A stretch of 64,000 nucleotides of DNA from Erythroxylum novogranatense (taxonomy: Eukaryota > Streptophyta > Magnoliopsida > Malpighiales > Erythroxylaceae): positions 20,012,350-20,076,349 of the forward strand of contig CM057234.1 in NCBI GenBank assembly GCA_029891385.1, given 5' to 3'. The notes beneath the pieces are model-generated. The model was given only the letters and a program-made list of their open reading frames with translations. It ran no database searches and was not told where the DNA came from. A program made the position numbers and the translations under genes. The first letter of the stretch is position 1. Every line of letters starts with the position of its first letter. This document shows, piece after piece, positions 34,210 through 45,438 of the stretch.

Positions 34210-34930
34210 AAAATAGAGCGCCTCCAAAGAAATCATTAGTGGTCGGGTTGAGTTTCGCAAATTCGTAACAAGCATCATCAATCACAACATCAAGCATATT
34301 CACCCCAAGTAAGGAGTAATCCTCGTTAGGGTGCTTCATAGCTTCATACATGTTGAAGCTAACGTGTTGATCACCAACCTCCATGGTGATCCGTCCTTCC
34401 TTCATGTTAATCATTGTGCTCGCATTCGCAGGAAGGGTCGCGAGGATCGAGAAGTGTCATGTACCACTTCGAGGTCATGTCTAACACGTAAAATCCGCAG
34501 AAACACTAAGTCTTTAACCCGACCGAATGTCTTCAATAATTCCCACGGATGCCTAAATGACCTATCACTAACCGGAGAATAACAGATGTGGGCTTAATAC
34601 TCTTCACCCCAAGGCCTTATATCCGACTCGGGCATCACATTTATCGCTGCCCTAGATCTAGCAAAGCTCTACCTATGGTCACTTTGCCTAAGGTACAAGT
34701 GGATGGTAAAAGATCCGGGATCCCGACATTTTCTTTGGTATCTGCGGCTTAAACAAGGCTGACACATTTGAGCTCACTGCACCTCTCATTCGACCTAAAC
34801 TTTTTTATTTGTACACGATCCTTCAAATATTTAGCGAGGGCGAATTCGCTTAACCAAGTCAAGTAAAGGGACATTCACTTCCACTTTCCCAAACAGATCA
34901 ATGATATCCTTCTCATGTTGTTTCTCTTTT
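34210..34930 (-). pseudogene. Element E aspartic protease region (frameshifted)
   Basis: On the minus strand TCTLGKVTIGRALLDLG is followed, after one lost base near 34650, by AAINVMP; together they are the Athila-type DLGASINVMP active site. Farther on, INMKEGRITMEVGDQHVSFNM (34414-34350) is the sequence that follows the protease in this lineage. Nothing resembling RT comes after it. Confidence 0.68.
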
Positions 34931-34959
34931 AAGCGCTTACTCATCATATACGAATTAGG

Positions 34960-36900
34960 AAACGGAAGTTCATGAATATTTACCTCTTCACCTTTACACC
35001 TTGCTTGCTTGACTCTCCATCCTTTGCTTGATCGTTGGAACTCTCTAAAGTAGTTCCCTTGTTCTTTGAGGCTTGCTTCCTTTCTCTCAGAAGCTCTTCT
35101 TCGCGATCACTCTCTGATCGCACAGCTTGCTTCTCTCTCACTTGAGGCGCTTCTTCAACCTCAATTTCCTCGGTGCATTCTTCTTCTTCGGGAATGTCGA
35201 AATGCACTTTCTTTCCACTCCTCAACTCAATTGCATTTAAACTCTTCGGGTTTATTACCGTGTTGGAGGGAATGGTTCCGCTACTCCTAGCTTGGTTGTC
35301 ACTCAAATTATTAGACAATTGAGTGACATATGAGTTCAAGTTCTCTGCCTTGGTCTCCCATTGATCCATGCGTTTTTCCAAGGCGCTAAAACGGGCAGCA
35401 TTCTTAGCGGAGTCCTGTTGGATGAGGTTTGCAATGGCGTTGAATTGAGTTGCTGTCGAAGTTCATTCCTCTTTCATCAACGTCATCATACTATGCAGCA
35501 GTTGGTTGGTGTCCTCCTTTGGTGGCGGTGGTTGTTGCACCGTCAACGCTTGTTGATCCTGGAACTGGTTTGTAGATTGACCAGCTCCACTCCCTTGCTG
35601 AAATCGGTTTAGTGTTCTTTCCGCGTTATTCCTCCAACTAAAATTTGGGTGGGATCTCCATCCCTCATTATACGTGTTAGAATACGGGTCCCATTTCCGA
35701 TCCCGTCTACCTTGATACATTGCGGAGACTTCTTCATATCTGCCAGACAAACACTTGAAATGTGCATCATCGACCATTAACTATCACAACCGGGTGCGAC
35801 CAGCCAAATTGGAAGGTGATGGGCGATGCACATTCAAATTCTTGAGTTCACCAGTGATTGAGGATAACGGGAAGTTATCCGATGTTCAAAGGAATCTACC
35901 TTCGATTCCGTGCTCTCCATCCTCTTAGTTTGAGCCGACATGGCTCCCACTTCATTCACGCCTCGGAATCACGGACACTATACTATTGATGATTCAGGCC
36001 ATTCTCTTAATCGGGGCCTAAGCTTCAGTGCGGTGAGGTCAATCAACGAACCTCCCGACGCAAAGATCCAACATTCCTTTCTCTTGATTCTTCACCCCAT
36101 CATAAAATATTGAACCAATTGTTCATCGTGGATCCGATGATGGGGCACCGAGATAACAGATCTTGGAATCTGCTCCAAAATCATACGAGGATTCGTCGTA
36201 ATCTCGCTTGGCGGAATAAATCTCTTTTCGCATTGACGAAGTTCTCGAGGTGGAAAATATTTTTCCAGAAAGCTTTCAAGTTAGCCCAACTGTGATAGGC
36301 ATTCGCGACATGCCTTGGGAGGCTCATATACCACTCCGGGCCTTTCCTTCTAACGACAAGTGGAATACCTTCCACAAAGACTGGTCCAGATGTGCTCCTA
36401 CAGCTTCATACTTTTGAGATCATTGTGAGGGCTCAAGATGCATGTAGGGTCCTCACCGCCAAACCGTGAAATTTGGGTAGGAGTTAATCAATAAACCTTT
36501 AACTTCAAAATTTACGTCGAAGTTAGGGCAGGCAGCAATGAAAGGATCGTATTTTACATCCGAGGTCGTAGCTTCTCGGATGGTTCTACGTCTGATGTTC
36601 GCATTGTTGTCATCAACTCTCTCCTGGTCATCATTTAATCCATGATCTCCGTTCCTTGGTTGGTAACCGGAAAATCTTGTTGTTCACCATATCGGTTTCT
36701 AATCGCTCTAGTGTGCTAAGTCTTTCTTGCTCTCTCTTGTTCTTCCTAAGTCGCCTAATGTGTCGCTCAATTTCAGGTTGAAATGAACTAACCTAAGTCT
36801 ACGGGGCATGCACAAGAGAGTTCACCTAATAACGCCACTAAAACGACAATGATGAGAAGGGTTTAATTCACTCTCGTTAAATCGCGACTTGTAGGAACTT
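34960..36900 (-). pseudogene. Element E gag (broken)
   Basis: Pieces in order on the minus strand: the Gag core with GPEWYMSLPRHVANAYHSW (36340-36270) and LKAFWKNIF; then SNTYNEGWRSHPNFSW and a Gln-rich stretch (35700-35480); then QWETKAENLNSYVTQLSNNL and NAIELRSGKK (35370-35215) with an acidic, Lys-rich tail. These are the landmarks of Athila Gag, in family order, but they fall in different frames. The 5' part up to the PBS (36900-37206) has no motif I recognise. Confidence 0.72.
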
Positions 36901-37206
36901 CATTGCGCGAGCAGGACAAATTGCGTAATATTCGTCATGACGAACGATGAACTCGTTAACGAACGATGAACTCGTTGCGACGAATGATGAACTTGTCGCA
37001 GCCAAGAATCACAAAGAAAGCACAATAACTCAAATTAGGCACAATAAGGTGAACAATAACACTAAACACTTAAAGCAAAACAGAATTAACACTAAAAAGA
37101 TTGAAGCAAATGAATAAAACAAAATTATGAAATGTAAAAGCAGAATGCAAATAACTAAACTAAAATGCAAAACTAACACTGGCTAACCTAGAAAACCAAT
37201 TACTTT

Positions 37207-37228
37207 GGTTCCCCAAGAACGACGCCAA
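37207..37228 (-). other. Primer-binding site of element E
   Basis: The minus strand begins TTGGCGTCGTTCTTGGGGA two bases after the LTR. It resembles the TGGCGCCGTTGCCGGGGA site (tRNA-Asp) typical of Athila, with three to four changes. Confidence 0.75.
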
Positions 37229-37230
37229 TT

Positions 37231-38655
37231 TGATCGTCGACTTATCGCTCAATATTAAAATTGATCCTCGAAACCGTCAAATAAAATTTATACCAAGGAT
37301 TGCAATACAGATGCAACCTCGGTCGACTCTCAAGGAACCAAAGGTACTAACCGATCCTAGACTAGCCTAATGTTTGAATGATGCATGCAATTAAAGCAAC
37401 AAAAGGGGTTTTGATTTGATTAACTAAAATTAAACTAAGCCAAAGTAAGAACAAATGTTTTTGGATTTTGAAAAGATAAGGCAATTGAAATTAAAAGGAC
37501 TAAAAAACAATTAATAAAACTCTCCGAAAACGTAGCTCAAGTTATCATCGCTCAAAGTAATATCGGGTTTGAAATCCACTAAGTTTCAAAGCTAAACCTT
37601 AATAACTCGTTAAGTCCAAGAATTAATTAATCAACTCGAGTAATTAAAACTTGTTAAAAACCTTAGTGTATGTATAGAATGATTAATGCAATAAATCGAT
37701 CAAACAATAACACAACCAACTCAATCAAACACAACTAGGCAGATTAAATTGATTAATGCAATCATCCAACTGATATACATGAACTCCATGTATTTAAGCA
37801 CAACATTCAACAATAATCAATCCATAACATATATCAAAGTTTAACACCTACTAAACTATAGCAAGGTTCATTCGCCATACAATGCAATAATACCAACTCG
37901 GATTGTTGCAAAAACATGGCAGAAATCCTAAACTATGAACGATTACTCCTTGAAGCTCATGGAACTCAGACCATTGCTACATTTCCGGGAGAATGGAACC
38001 TTAGCCGACCATGGTACCGGATGAAATCTTCGCTGTTGAAGGATCACCTCGGTTCATGTTTCCAACGACAAACGTAACGCAGATGAGAAAGCGATGGAAG
38101 AGATGAATGAGACTTCGTCGTCCTAAGCGGCGAATCGCAAAACAAACGAAAACGAAAACTATTAGAAGCGAAGAAAAGAAGAGAAGAAAACTCATGCGTT
38201 GTCTCGCTTTTGCCCTAAATGGCAAGGTTTTATAGGATGCGTGCGGTCCGGTTGAACAAAGGAACTTTTACCAAATATAGGTCGGATTATCCGACTTTCG
38301 GCATGGCTAATGGCTTCGTTCACGCAATGAACGTTGAATGGTCACTCGCCGCGACGAAAGAATTAAATACCATTAATTCGCCTCGGCGAATGGAGAGTTT
38401 AGTTCGCCCCAGCGAATCTCGCGGCGTGTTGACTCCTTTGGTCCTACAAAATACAACCTATTTGTAGTATCAATTGTCCCAATAAAAATTATGCATAATT
38501 AATAACAAATGACAACAAACTACTGACAATATGCAAATTATAAAAGATCGATATGAGGAACCAATTTAAGCACAAAAATCATGAATTAGGAGCCAACAAG
38601 TGCATAATTACTTAAGAAAACAGGGCCAATTTATAGTATAAATTTGGTCCAATCA
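37231..38655 (-). repeat. Element E 5' LTR (1425 bp)
   Basis: TGATCGTCGACTTATCGC to GGTCCAATCA on the plus strand. It matches 29111-30569 almost throughout; differences include several small gaps and CAG/CTG versus CG alternations, for example AATCGCAAAACAAACG here and AATCTGCAAAACAAACAG there. Confidence 0.88.
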
Positions 38656-38667
38656 AAGCTCGACGTT

Positions 38668-38741
38668 CAATGAGCCCTACATGGGACAGTTATCAATGAG
38701 CCCTACATGGGACAGTTCAATGAGCCCTTTAAGGGACAATT
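38668..38741 (+). repeat. ~24-bp direct repeats CAATGAGCCCTACATGGGACAG
   Basis: Three copies at 38668, 38694 and 38718. The third carries a compensating-type change (CCCTTTAAGGG), and each copy can pair CCC with GGG around a 5-base loop. Confidence 0.7.
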
Positions 38742-39160
38742 TAGGCACTCGATCACAACAAAGTAACAAATGAAAAATGAGTCTCATGCGCATTGCATAT
38801 GCATAATGAAAAATGTGATTTTTGATACAAAGTATGATTGATTGAATGTACTGAATGTGAAATAATGTGATATGTGAATGATTTGTTCTGAGATGAATGA
38901 TCTAAATTATTGAAGTTCTCATTATATATGGATAAGATGAACTAAGTGTTTTTAGAATGTGCATTGCATGCAAGAGAAAGAGTGAATACTCAACTATATG
39001 TTGAATGCCGGGCTATGGTCCGATGATAAGTGAATGTGATCGAATAAGTGCATGCAATGTAAGTGATGCATTCTATGGTATGAATGCATAAAATATAAAG
39101 GCGTTGTGACTTGAGTTACCTGTTTGAAGCGTTTCCACGTAGAGCTATGCTCCATGAGTA

Positions 39161-39280
39161 TTGTGATTCGACTAAGCCTACGGGTTGGTATTGTGATTCG
39201 ACTAAGCCTACGGGCTGGTATTGTGATTCGACTAAGCCTACGGGCTGGTATTCTGATTCGACTAAGCCTACGGGCTGGTA
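39161..39280 (+). repeat. 30-bp tandem repeat with AGCC-TACG-GGCT hairpin, four copies
   Basis: Four units, period 30, each containing GATTCGACTAAGCCTACGG. The stem AGCC/GGCT closes a TACG loop, giving C(UACG)G in RNA. The first copy has GGTT instead of GGCT, which still pairs through a G-U wobble. Confidence 0.85.
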
Positions 39281-39544
39281 CTCTGTATATGTAAAGAGGC
39301 ACTCAGTCACAACAATAAGAATGAATGTGAGTCTCATACAAGTGACATATGCATCATATGAACGCTTAAATGATATTGAATGTGAACAAGTTGATGTGAT
39401 TCAATTTGGTTGTTAATGAAATGATATGAATATGGGAAATAATGTGATATAGGAAATAAAGTGAGATTGGTTCAGTTGATTGAATGCGAAATAATATGAA
39501 CATATGCGTTATTGGAAAAAATGTGAAATGAAATGTAATTTATG

Positions 39545-39546
<2 letters not shown>

Positions 39547-39597
<51 letters not shown>
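39547..39597. repeat. (TA)n microsatellite
   Basis: About 25 uninterrupted TA units. Confidence 0.97.
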
Positions 39598-39598
<1 letters not shown>

Positions 39599-40023
39599 TA
39601 TGTGATATGTGATGAGTGAGCCATCGATGATGGTCACTCACTGAGTTCGTAAAACTCCCCAAAAAATTGCAATTATTTTTTTTAGGAACAGAAGAATACC
39701 TCGTTAGGCCAACGGGAGTATATTTGCAGGATTCAAGTGAAGGATAGAAGTCGGGATCAGTTCGCGTCTGCATTGCATGTCTTTATTTATGTCATGAAAT
39801 GTATATTTTGAAATGACTCAAGTGTTGTATTTGTGAAAGGGCCAAATGGCCGTATGAGAATTTTGTAAATGGCCTTGTATGATTGAAAAGGGCTTATGTC
39901 CTATTTGATTATTAGACTTTCGCATGTGTGTCTATGAAAAAGAAAAAAATATATATACCGAATTTTGATTGATCCAGTGTATAGCACACCACCCTCGCGG
40001 GGCGCGGTCTCGGATATCACCAT

Positions 40024-40036
40024 CGATATCAAAGCC
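40024..40036 (+). other. Degenerate PBS of element H
   Basis: CGATATCAAAGCC matches TGGTATCAGAGCC at 10 of 13 positions and the following ACAATCTTGTATGGGCAT resembles the bases next to the PBS of C and F. This is an inferred site. Confidence 0.45.
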
Positions 40037-42574
40037 CAGAAGTACAATCTTGTATGGGCATTCTGAAATATGTGTCAAGTTACATGCACATTAGTCATGT
40101 CATAGCAGACAGCAGCAACTGATCCCCAGTATGAGTCACATGCATGAGCATTCCTTAAGAGTTTGAGTTATTAGAAGCATTGAGAGAAATGATAATCTGA
40201 CTGAATGCGAGAAAATAAGGTTTATGGACATATTGGAAATGAGAAATAGTATCTGGTTTTGCATGGTAGATAAGAGTCCCCCATAAAAGAGTGCATATCC
40301 TTGAAGGTGATATATCCTTTGGGGGTGAAATAATTTTGAATCGGCATATTGTCATGGATTGTTGAAAAGAAAAAAAATAAGGACATAAGTAGAAATAATA
40401 AGATGAAAGTATATAAGTTAAGTTGATTATCGATATAAGAGTTTACGATTCAGTGTGAGAATATATCTGTGGAGTGGAGATTTAAGCTTCACATAGGTTA
40501 TGCCCCTACCATTATAAATTGATTGAGAATAAAGACGTGTAAGGTGAAATAAATGACAATTGGAAGATGAGATGATAATAGTGATATAGGAAAAAGTTGT
40601 TGAGTTCAGATTAAATTGTCATTGTGAGTGTACATCTGATAGTGGGATCACCGTTACGGGTGAAATTATTAAGCATATGTGAACAATATGTGTGAAGATG
40701 ACATAGGAAGTAGTTGGCGATTTATTGAATAAGTGCCAATTATAGTTCCTATAGTTCAAAGTTCAAGATAGAGTTAGTAGTGAGGGTACTTGTAGTGATC
40801 AATTGGGAATAGAATTGAGACTATTAATGATGTTAACATAGGTGCTGAGCTTGAGGGAAATGAACAGGGACATGATTATAACAAAGTCCCCATGATTGCG
40901 AACTGGCATAAAAAGAGAAAGGTTATCTAGAATTAAATGGGATTAAAGTGTCCTTAGTAGTATAAGCTACTAATTAGTAAATTGATGTGAATACATCTCC
41001 AGATATGATGTGATGATTTTGGCGATGTATGCCAAGATATTAGAGTAAATGAAATTGTTTAAGTGCCCTACAGAGCCTCATTTCAAGGGACGTTCTGATC
41101 ATGTATGCTATGGCATAAATTGATCTTATTGAGATATTATGCATAGTTGAAATTGATCTTCTCGAGGTATTAAGGATGACTGATATGTGATGACGAAAAA
41201 TAGTTGATTGATAAGGTTTTTATGAATAGTGTTGATGATTGTAGTAAGAAACCTTCTTTCAAAGAAGAATCTCCCTAAAGTGAGTTAAGTTGACCTAACG
41301 ATTTGATTTAAGAGTAATCAATGAAGAGACAAATCGGAAATGAATATATATTAAGTCAAAAGTGAATAAAGGAGTCAGATCCTAAACAGAAACTCAGGCA
41401 TAAAAAGTGGAATATGCCACTGAGAGTGTATACATCAACTACATGAGTGGATTATAAACTCGAGGTGACACTATTGCAACTGTGAGGAAAATATAGGTCC
41501 CCCCCTTTAATTCTATGCAAACATGTTCGGGAGATATAAATTCAATCTAAAGAATGAAATACCAACACACAAAGTGAAGCATTTAAATGAATTGAAATGT
41601 GTGGAAGAACTAATACGAAAGAATAGGCATTTGAGTAAGCCGATGTGAATTAAAGGAATTCGAAGGAAAAGAGAAAATCATTAGAGACAAGAAGTCAAGT
41701 GGGAGATTGAAAATGACATGAGACAAAAATGACTTACATTGGGGAAATTAGTTACCTAAGGCATTGTAAGAAATTAACATAAGGAAAATGTGAGTGATAG
41801 TTAATGATACCCCAATGATATTATGATATTGAAGATTTAAGTGATCCAAGCAAAGTTGTACCAAGTAGTGACTGTGATCATAGATGATATTGTGAGAGTG
41901 TCTGAAAGGCAAAAAGGGGACGTTTTGAATATTTGAGGAATAAGACACTGATGATAAAATTGGAATGTACATTATGTAAGATTGAAGAAATTATTAAGTT
42001 TGGAGGTAATGCACAAATGAGTGCTACTGGTAAAATTAGTGTGTAATCTGACATATCGAATGGACAATTCTATGATGGAATAATTCACATTCAGATATTG
42101 AGGTTTCCAAATTTAGTGAAATGGATATAAGAGTTGAATGTGTTAACATTAAAGAAAAGTGAACTGTCAAGGGAAAGATGGAATGTTTTTGTGAGTACCA
42201 CCTTAGAAAGATGTGCTCAGATTTGGAGAAAGTATAAGTTAAGCTATATGCATTGGTATGTATGAAAAGTTCTATAAATTAGAGAGGTCTTAAACTCATA
42301 ATATGTGATATGTGATCAGGTTCTGAAATAATGGTATGGTCAACAGAGATAGATTGACAATATACAAAGTATAAGTTGGTAAGTAGTTTGAAATATGCTC
42401 CTGAAACAGTCAAAACAGTGTAGTAGCTAAATGAGTGATTGAAAGACTTATTGAGTCTGTCTACTGTGGTCTTTTGAAAGTGATGAAGTGTATGGGAAAT
42501 AGAGGAGCATATGAAAAATGGTCACCTCTACTGTATTGATCAATCAGATGAAAATTTCGAGGACAAAATTTATT
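40037..42574 (+). other. Element H internal region, non-coding
   Basis: 2.5 kb without a credible ORF. It ends with AAATTTCGAGGACAAAATTT, the same pre-PPT phrase as in B, C and F, and begins with a PBS-proximal segment like those of C and F. It therefore looks like a LARD-type internal region rather than a decayed complete pol. Confidence 0.6.
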
Positions 42575-42587
42575 AAAGGGGGAGAAA
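42575..42587 (+). other. Polypurine tract of element H
   Basis: AAAGGGGGAGAAA directly before TGTAACATCCC. Confidence 0.8.
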
Positions 42588-43215
42588 TGTAACATCCCAT
42601 CCCCATATTAAGATTTGTGACCTGAAATTTTAGTACATGCGAGCTTTAAGAGAAATTGAGATTAAGGAATGCATTCTCTTGCTCATGCATCATGTTAGCA
42701 TATATGTACATAAATACGTAATGTTCGGATAAAAAAAGTGTACATGTATTCATTGACAACTTCCAGGTATAATTGATATTAAATGTGTTTTTATTAAAAA
42801 CGAGGAGTAGAAGGAGTAGAAAGAGTGATCTTGGTATGAGTTGTAATAAGGAAAGATTTAGAAACAAGATTGGTTGAGATCTGGAAAATGTTCACTGATT
42901 ATGCTTCAATCTTTTAGCCACAACGTTTTCTCTAGTAATCCAAACGAGATGATTCTAGATTTGGATTAAACTAGAGATATATGACTACATTTTGTGTGAA
43001 GACATCGAATTTCAATTCTGTGTCTAAGAGTCTCAAATATTGTCATAAAGTGAAGAATTGGGTGCAGTGTTGGTGTATGAATGAAAAGTTTGTCTTCGGA
43101 ATTTCAGGGTAAATCTGGACTTAATCTAGATAGATTTTGGCAAAGTTGCCTTCTGAAAAGTTGTAGATCTTTCTTTCATCTTTCCAACGGTATAAAGTTT
43201 TCAAAATTTGAACAT
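42588..43215 (+). mobile_element. Element H, truncated 3' LTR
   Basis: It starts TGTAACATCCCATCC at the PPT. Bases 43103-43215 repeat 3660-3780, which proves the link with the 5' LTR pieces. Similarity stops at about 43215, after CATCTGAGTCAAA, so most of the LTR (about 4 kb expected) is missing. Confidence 0.68.
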
Positions 43216-43475
43216 CTGAGTCAAAATTTACAAATGAATGATTTGAAGAAGATGATGACAGAACTGTTGAAGAGCCATCGTCGTTAATCATTTTTTATTA
43301 TAACAAATAGAGGGAGAAGAGAATGAGCAAAAGAGAAGAGAATGAGCATAAAAGAATCTGAAAAGGGTGTGATTGAAGGAGACGAAGAAATGAAAGGAAG
43401 AAGAAAAAGAAGACTTTTGAAGATAAGTTTAAACATTGTATTTTGTTTTCTTTTTTGTATATAATTTGTTATCAT

Positions 43476-43490
43476 AAAAAAGGGGGAGAT
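43476..43490 (+). other. Polypurine tract of the copia remnant
   Basis: AAAAAAGGGGGAGAT immediately before TGTTGAGTC. Confidence 0.75.
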
Positions 43491-43554
43491 TGTTGAGTCA
43501 AAATGACTTTACTTAGATATCATTTTGATGTATAACAAAGAGAAAAATAAAAGA

Positions 43555-43745
43555 AAAGCAATACAAACGAAGACGCAGAGGCAGACGAAAAGAGAAATAC
43601 AGACACAGACGCAGACACAAATAAAAACAGATGCAGACGCAGACGCAGACGGAAAGAGTAAAAACAGACGCAGACGCAAAAGAGAAATACAGACGCAGAC
43701 GTTAAGAAAAACAGACGCAGAAGAAGATTTGAAAAGCAGACGCAA
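43555..43745 (+). repeat. GACGCA-type short tandem repeats in the copia LTR
   Basis: Repeated GACGCA, CAGACG and AAAAGAGAAATACAGACG words over about 190 bases. The same words occur in the module tails of element H (3805-3870, 4015-4070, 14060-14100). Confidence 0.75.
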
Positions 43746-43867
43746 GAGTCAGTTCTGGTTAGTTACAGAACTCAACTGAATAACCGTTTCTTTACAAGAT
43801 TCAAGAAACAAGATTCAAAAAGCAAGAATCCAGAAACAGGAATCAAGAAGCAGTTGGAGACGAAGGC

Positions 43868-43875
43868 TATAAATA
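43868..43875 (+). promoter_or_regulatory. TATA box of the copia LTR
   Basis: GGCTATAAATAC, a consensus plant TATA box, 377 bases into the LTR. Confidence 0.65.
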
Positions 43876-44389
43876 CAAGTCGAAGTCAAAGATTGCATAG
43901 ATAGTTGAAAAATTAGCTGAATTACATCTACGCAATCGTAAAAAGCATACTGTGCAAATTAGCCGAGAGCTATTTTACTGTAGCAAGTGTACAAACACTT
44001 TTTTGTGAGGAATTAGTACAGATAGCCTGCAGAGGCTAAGTGTGAAAGAATACTGATTGTAGAGACCAAGAGGCTCAGAAGAATACTTGTAAAAGTCAAG
44101 AGATAATGAAATCTCGTAAAGAACTCGAGGATCGGACGTAGCCCACAGTTTGGGGTAAACCAGGATAAATCACTGTGTCAACTACTCTTACTCTATCTCT
44201 CTTTTAGATTCAAGTTTTATCATTACTTAGTTCGTAAACAAAATTTTTTCAAAGCTTTGATTAATTAAAATCTATTGGAAGTTCTGTAAAAGAATTTTAT
44301 TTCTAACAAACAGTTTTGAAAGGATTTCAAAAAGGAGAATACACAATTCAACCCCCCCTTCTCTACATTCTTATATCGTTTTCTAAGCA

Positions 44390-44642
44390 TTGTATTAACG
44401 TGTGATTCACTTCAATTACAATAAAAAATGTTCTCTTTTGATGTTTCCAAATATTACGTAAAAGGAAAATGATAAATTTGAAAGAAATATAAAATTTTCT
44501 ATTTAGGTAATTTAATATTTATCCTTCAATTTTGATATTTAATAATTTAGTTCTATATAAAAATAAAAATGCAATATTATGTGATATATAAATAATATTA
44601 AAACAAATCTTATTAAATATAAAACTTAATAGTTTAATTAAT

Positions 44643-44692
<50 letters not shown>

Positions 44693-45433
44693 CAATTATT
44701 ATTATTTTAAAATTTCTATATTTTTATTAGATTTATAAACTTAATTTTGTAGAACTAAATATGTAAAATTTAAATTCCTATAAGAATATTCAACTAAATA
44801 CTAATATATATAATATTCATACTCTTATAATTTTTTTAAAGTCACGCCTTTATAAGTCATTTAATACATAAACAGTTAATATTAAACAACTAATTTTACC
44901 AAACAGCTAATTCAATCCGCTGATCAAATCAACTGATAGCATCAACTATCAGCTAACAACTAATACAATCAGTTGTTTGCCAAACATGGCCAAAATCACA
45001 AAATTAATGACTGTTATTGATATAGTCAACTCATTGTGATTTTACCCTTATGAATAAGAGGATGTTTTTATGAGATGAAGAGCCCGTTTGGTTCTACTTT
45101 TATTTTTTTATTGTAGTTTTTAGTTTTTGTTTCATATTTTTGGTCTCTTTTTTTCCTTTAAAAAACAAAAGCCTGTTTGGTTGAAATTTCTAATATAAAA
45201 GCGAAAACAAAATGTGTTTGATTGAGATTTGTAATAAAAACCAAAAACTAAAAACAAAAACATGTTTCTATTTTTGTAATTTTACTCTTATGTTAATAAT
45301 TTTAATATAATACATTATATTTTTAAATTAATTAATTATCATTATAACTAAAATTAAAATATATGAAAATTAAATATAATAAAAAATTATACATTAATCG
45401 ATATAATAAAATTCTATACATTAGAAAATTATA
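44390..45433. other. AT-rich DNA with MITE-like and TIR-like segments
   Basis: No gene seen. It contains an (AAT)n microsatellite, a segment at 44868-45000 with AAACAGCTAATT, CTGATAGCATCAACTATCAG and GTTTGCCAAACATGGCC that looks like a piece of a small inverted-repeat transposon, and from about 45076 GCCCGTTTGGTTC and CCTGTTTGGTTG, words common at PIF/Harbinger and Tourist termini. It borders the TSD of element F. Confidence 0.4.
44646..44692. repeat. (AAT)n microsatellite
   Basis: About 15 units of AAT. Confidence 0.97.
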
Positions 45434-45438
45434 TTAAG
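45434..45438. repeat. TSD of element F, left copy (TTAAG)
   Basis: TTAAG precedes TGTTGGGACC and recurs at 59728-59732 after TCCAACA. Confidence 0.88.

Larger units (their letters stand above)
29111..38655 (-). mobile_element. Element E: Athila-type Ty3/gypsy element, RT to integrase missing
   Basis: LTRs at 29111-30569 and 37231-38655 flank 6.66 kb read on the minus strand: a tRNA-Asp-like PBS, gag, protease remnant, an internal purine tract, a long 3' ORF region and the PPT. The PBS type, the PPT phrase AGTGTGGGGGAAT, gag motifs and the 3' ORF domain are typical of the Athila lineage. RT, RNase H and integrase motifs are absent between the protease remnant (to about 34210) and the purine tract at 33980. 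A clean TSD is not visible: the left flank is GAGCTATAAG and the right flank AAGCTCGAC, sharing only AGCT. It interrupts the LTR of H. Confidence 0.82.
38656..40020 (+). mobile_element. Element H, 5' LTR piece 4 (end of LTR)
   Basis: It continues piece 3: the GGGCTATGGTCCGATG phrase and the ATGCATTC-ATGAATGCATAAAA segment appear on both sides of element E (29038-29065 and 39068-39092). Towards the end are CCATCGATGATGG and an acceptor-like TTTTTTTTAG near 39685, in the order seen in LTR A (3252-3312). The LTR end is placed near 40018 only because a PBS-like sequence follows. Confidence 0.6.
43216..44389 (+). mobile_element. 3' end of a Ty1/copia element, 5' part deleted
   Basis: The segment 43216-43475 is an A-rich 3' untranslated region. 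It ends in TTTGTTATCAT followed by a purine tract AAAAAAGGGGGAGAT and an LTR beginning TGTTGAG at 43491, an arrangement typical of Tork/SIRE-like copia elements. There is no integrase, RT or 5' LTR on the left; the sequence passes straight into the truncated LTR of H. Confidence 0.65.
43491..44389 (+). repeat. Copia 3' LTR (about 899 bp)
   Basis: It starts TGTTGAGTC. The C-rich phrase CAATTCAACCCCCCCTTC near 44345 is usual close to the end of such LTRs. The end is placed at TTCTAAGCA (44389) without a second copy to confirm it. Confidence 0.55.

Noticed and set aside
35066..35612. Plus-strand frames in element E
   Set aside because: They are shadows of the minus-strand gag, whose motifs are clear.
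29111..38655. Copia element
   Set aside because: PBS type, PPT phrase and Gag motifs are those of Athila; there is no integrase before RT.
39161..39280. 30-bp repeats as a CRISPR array or coding minisatellite
   Set aside because: There are no spacers, and frames through the repeat have no domain; it lies in an LTR of H.
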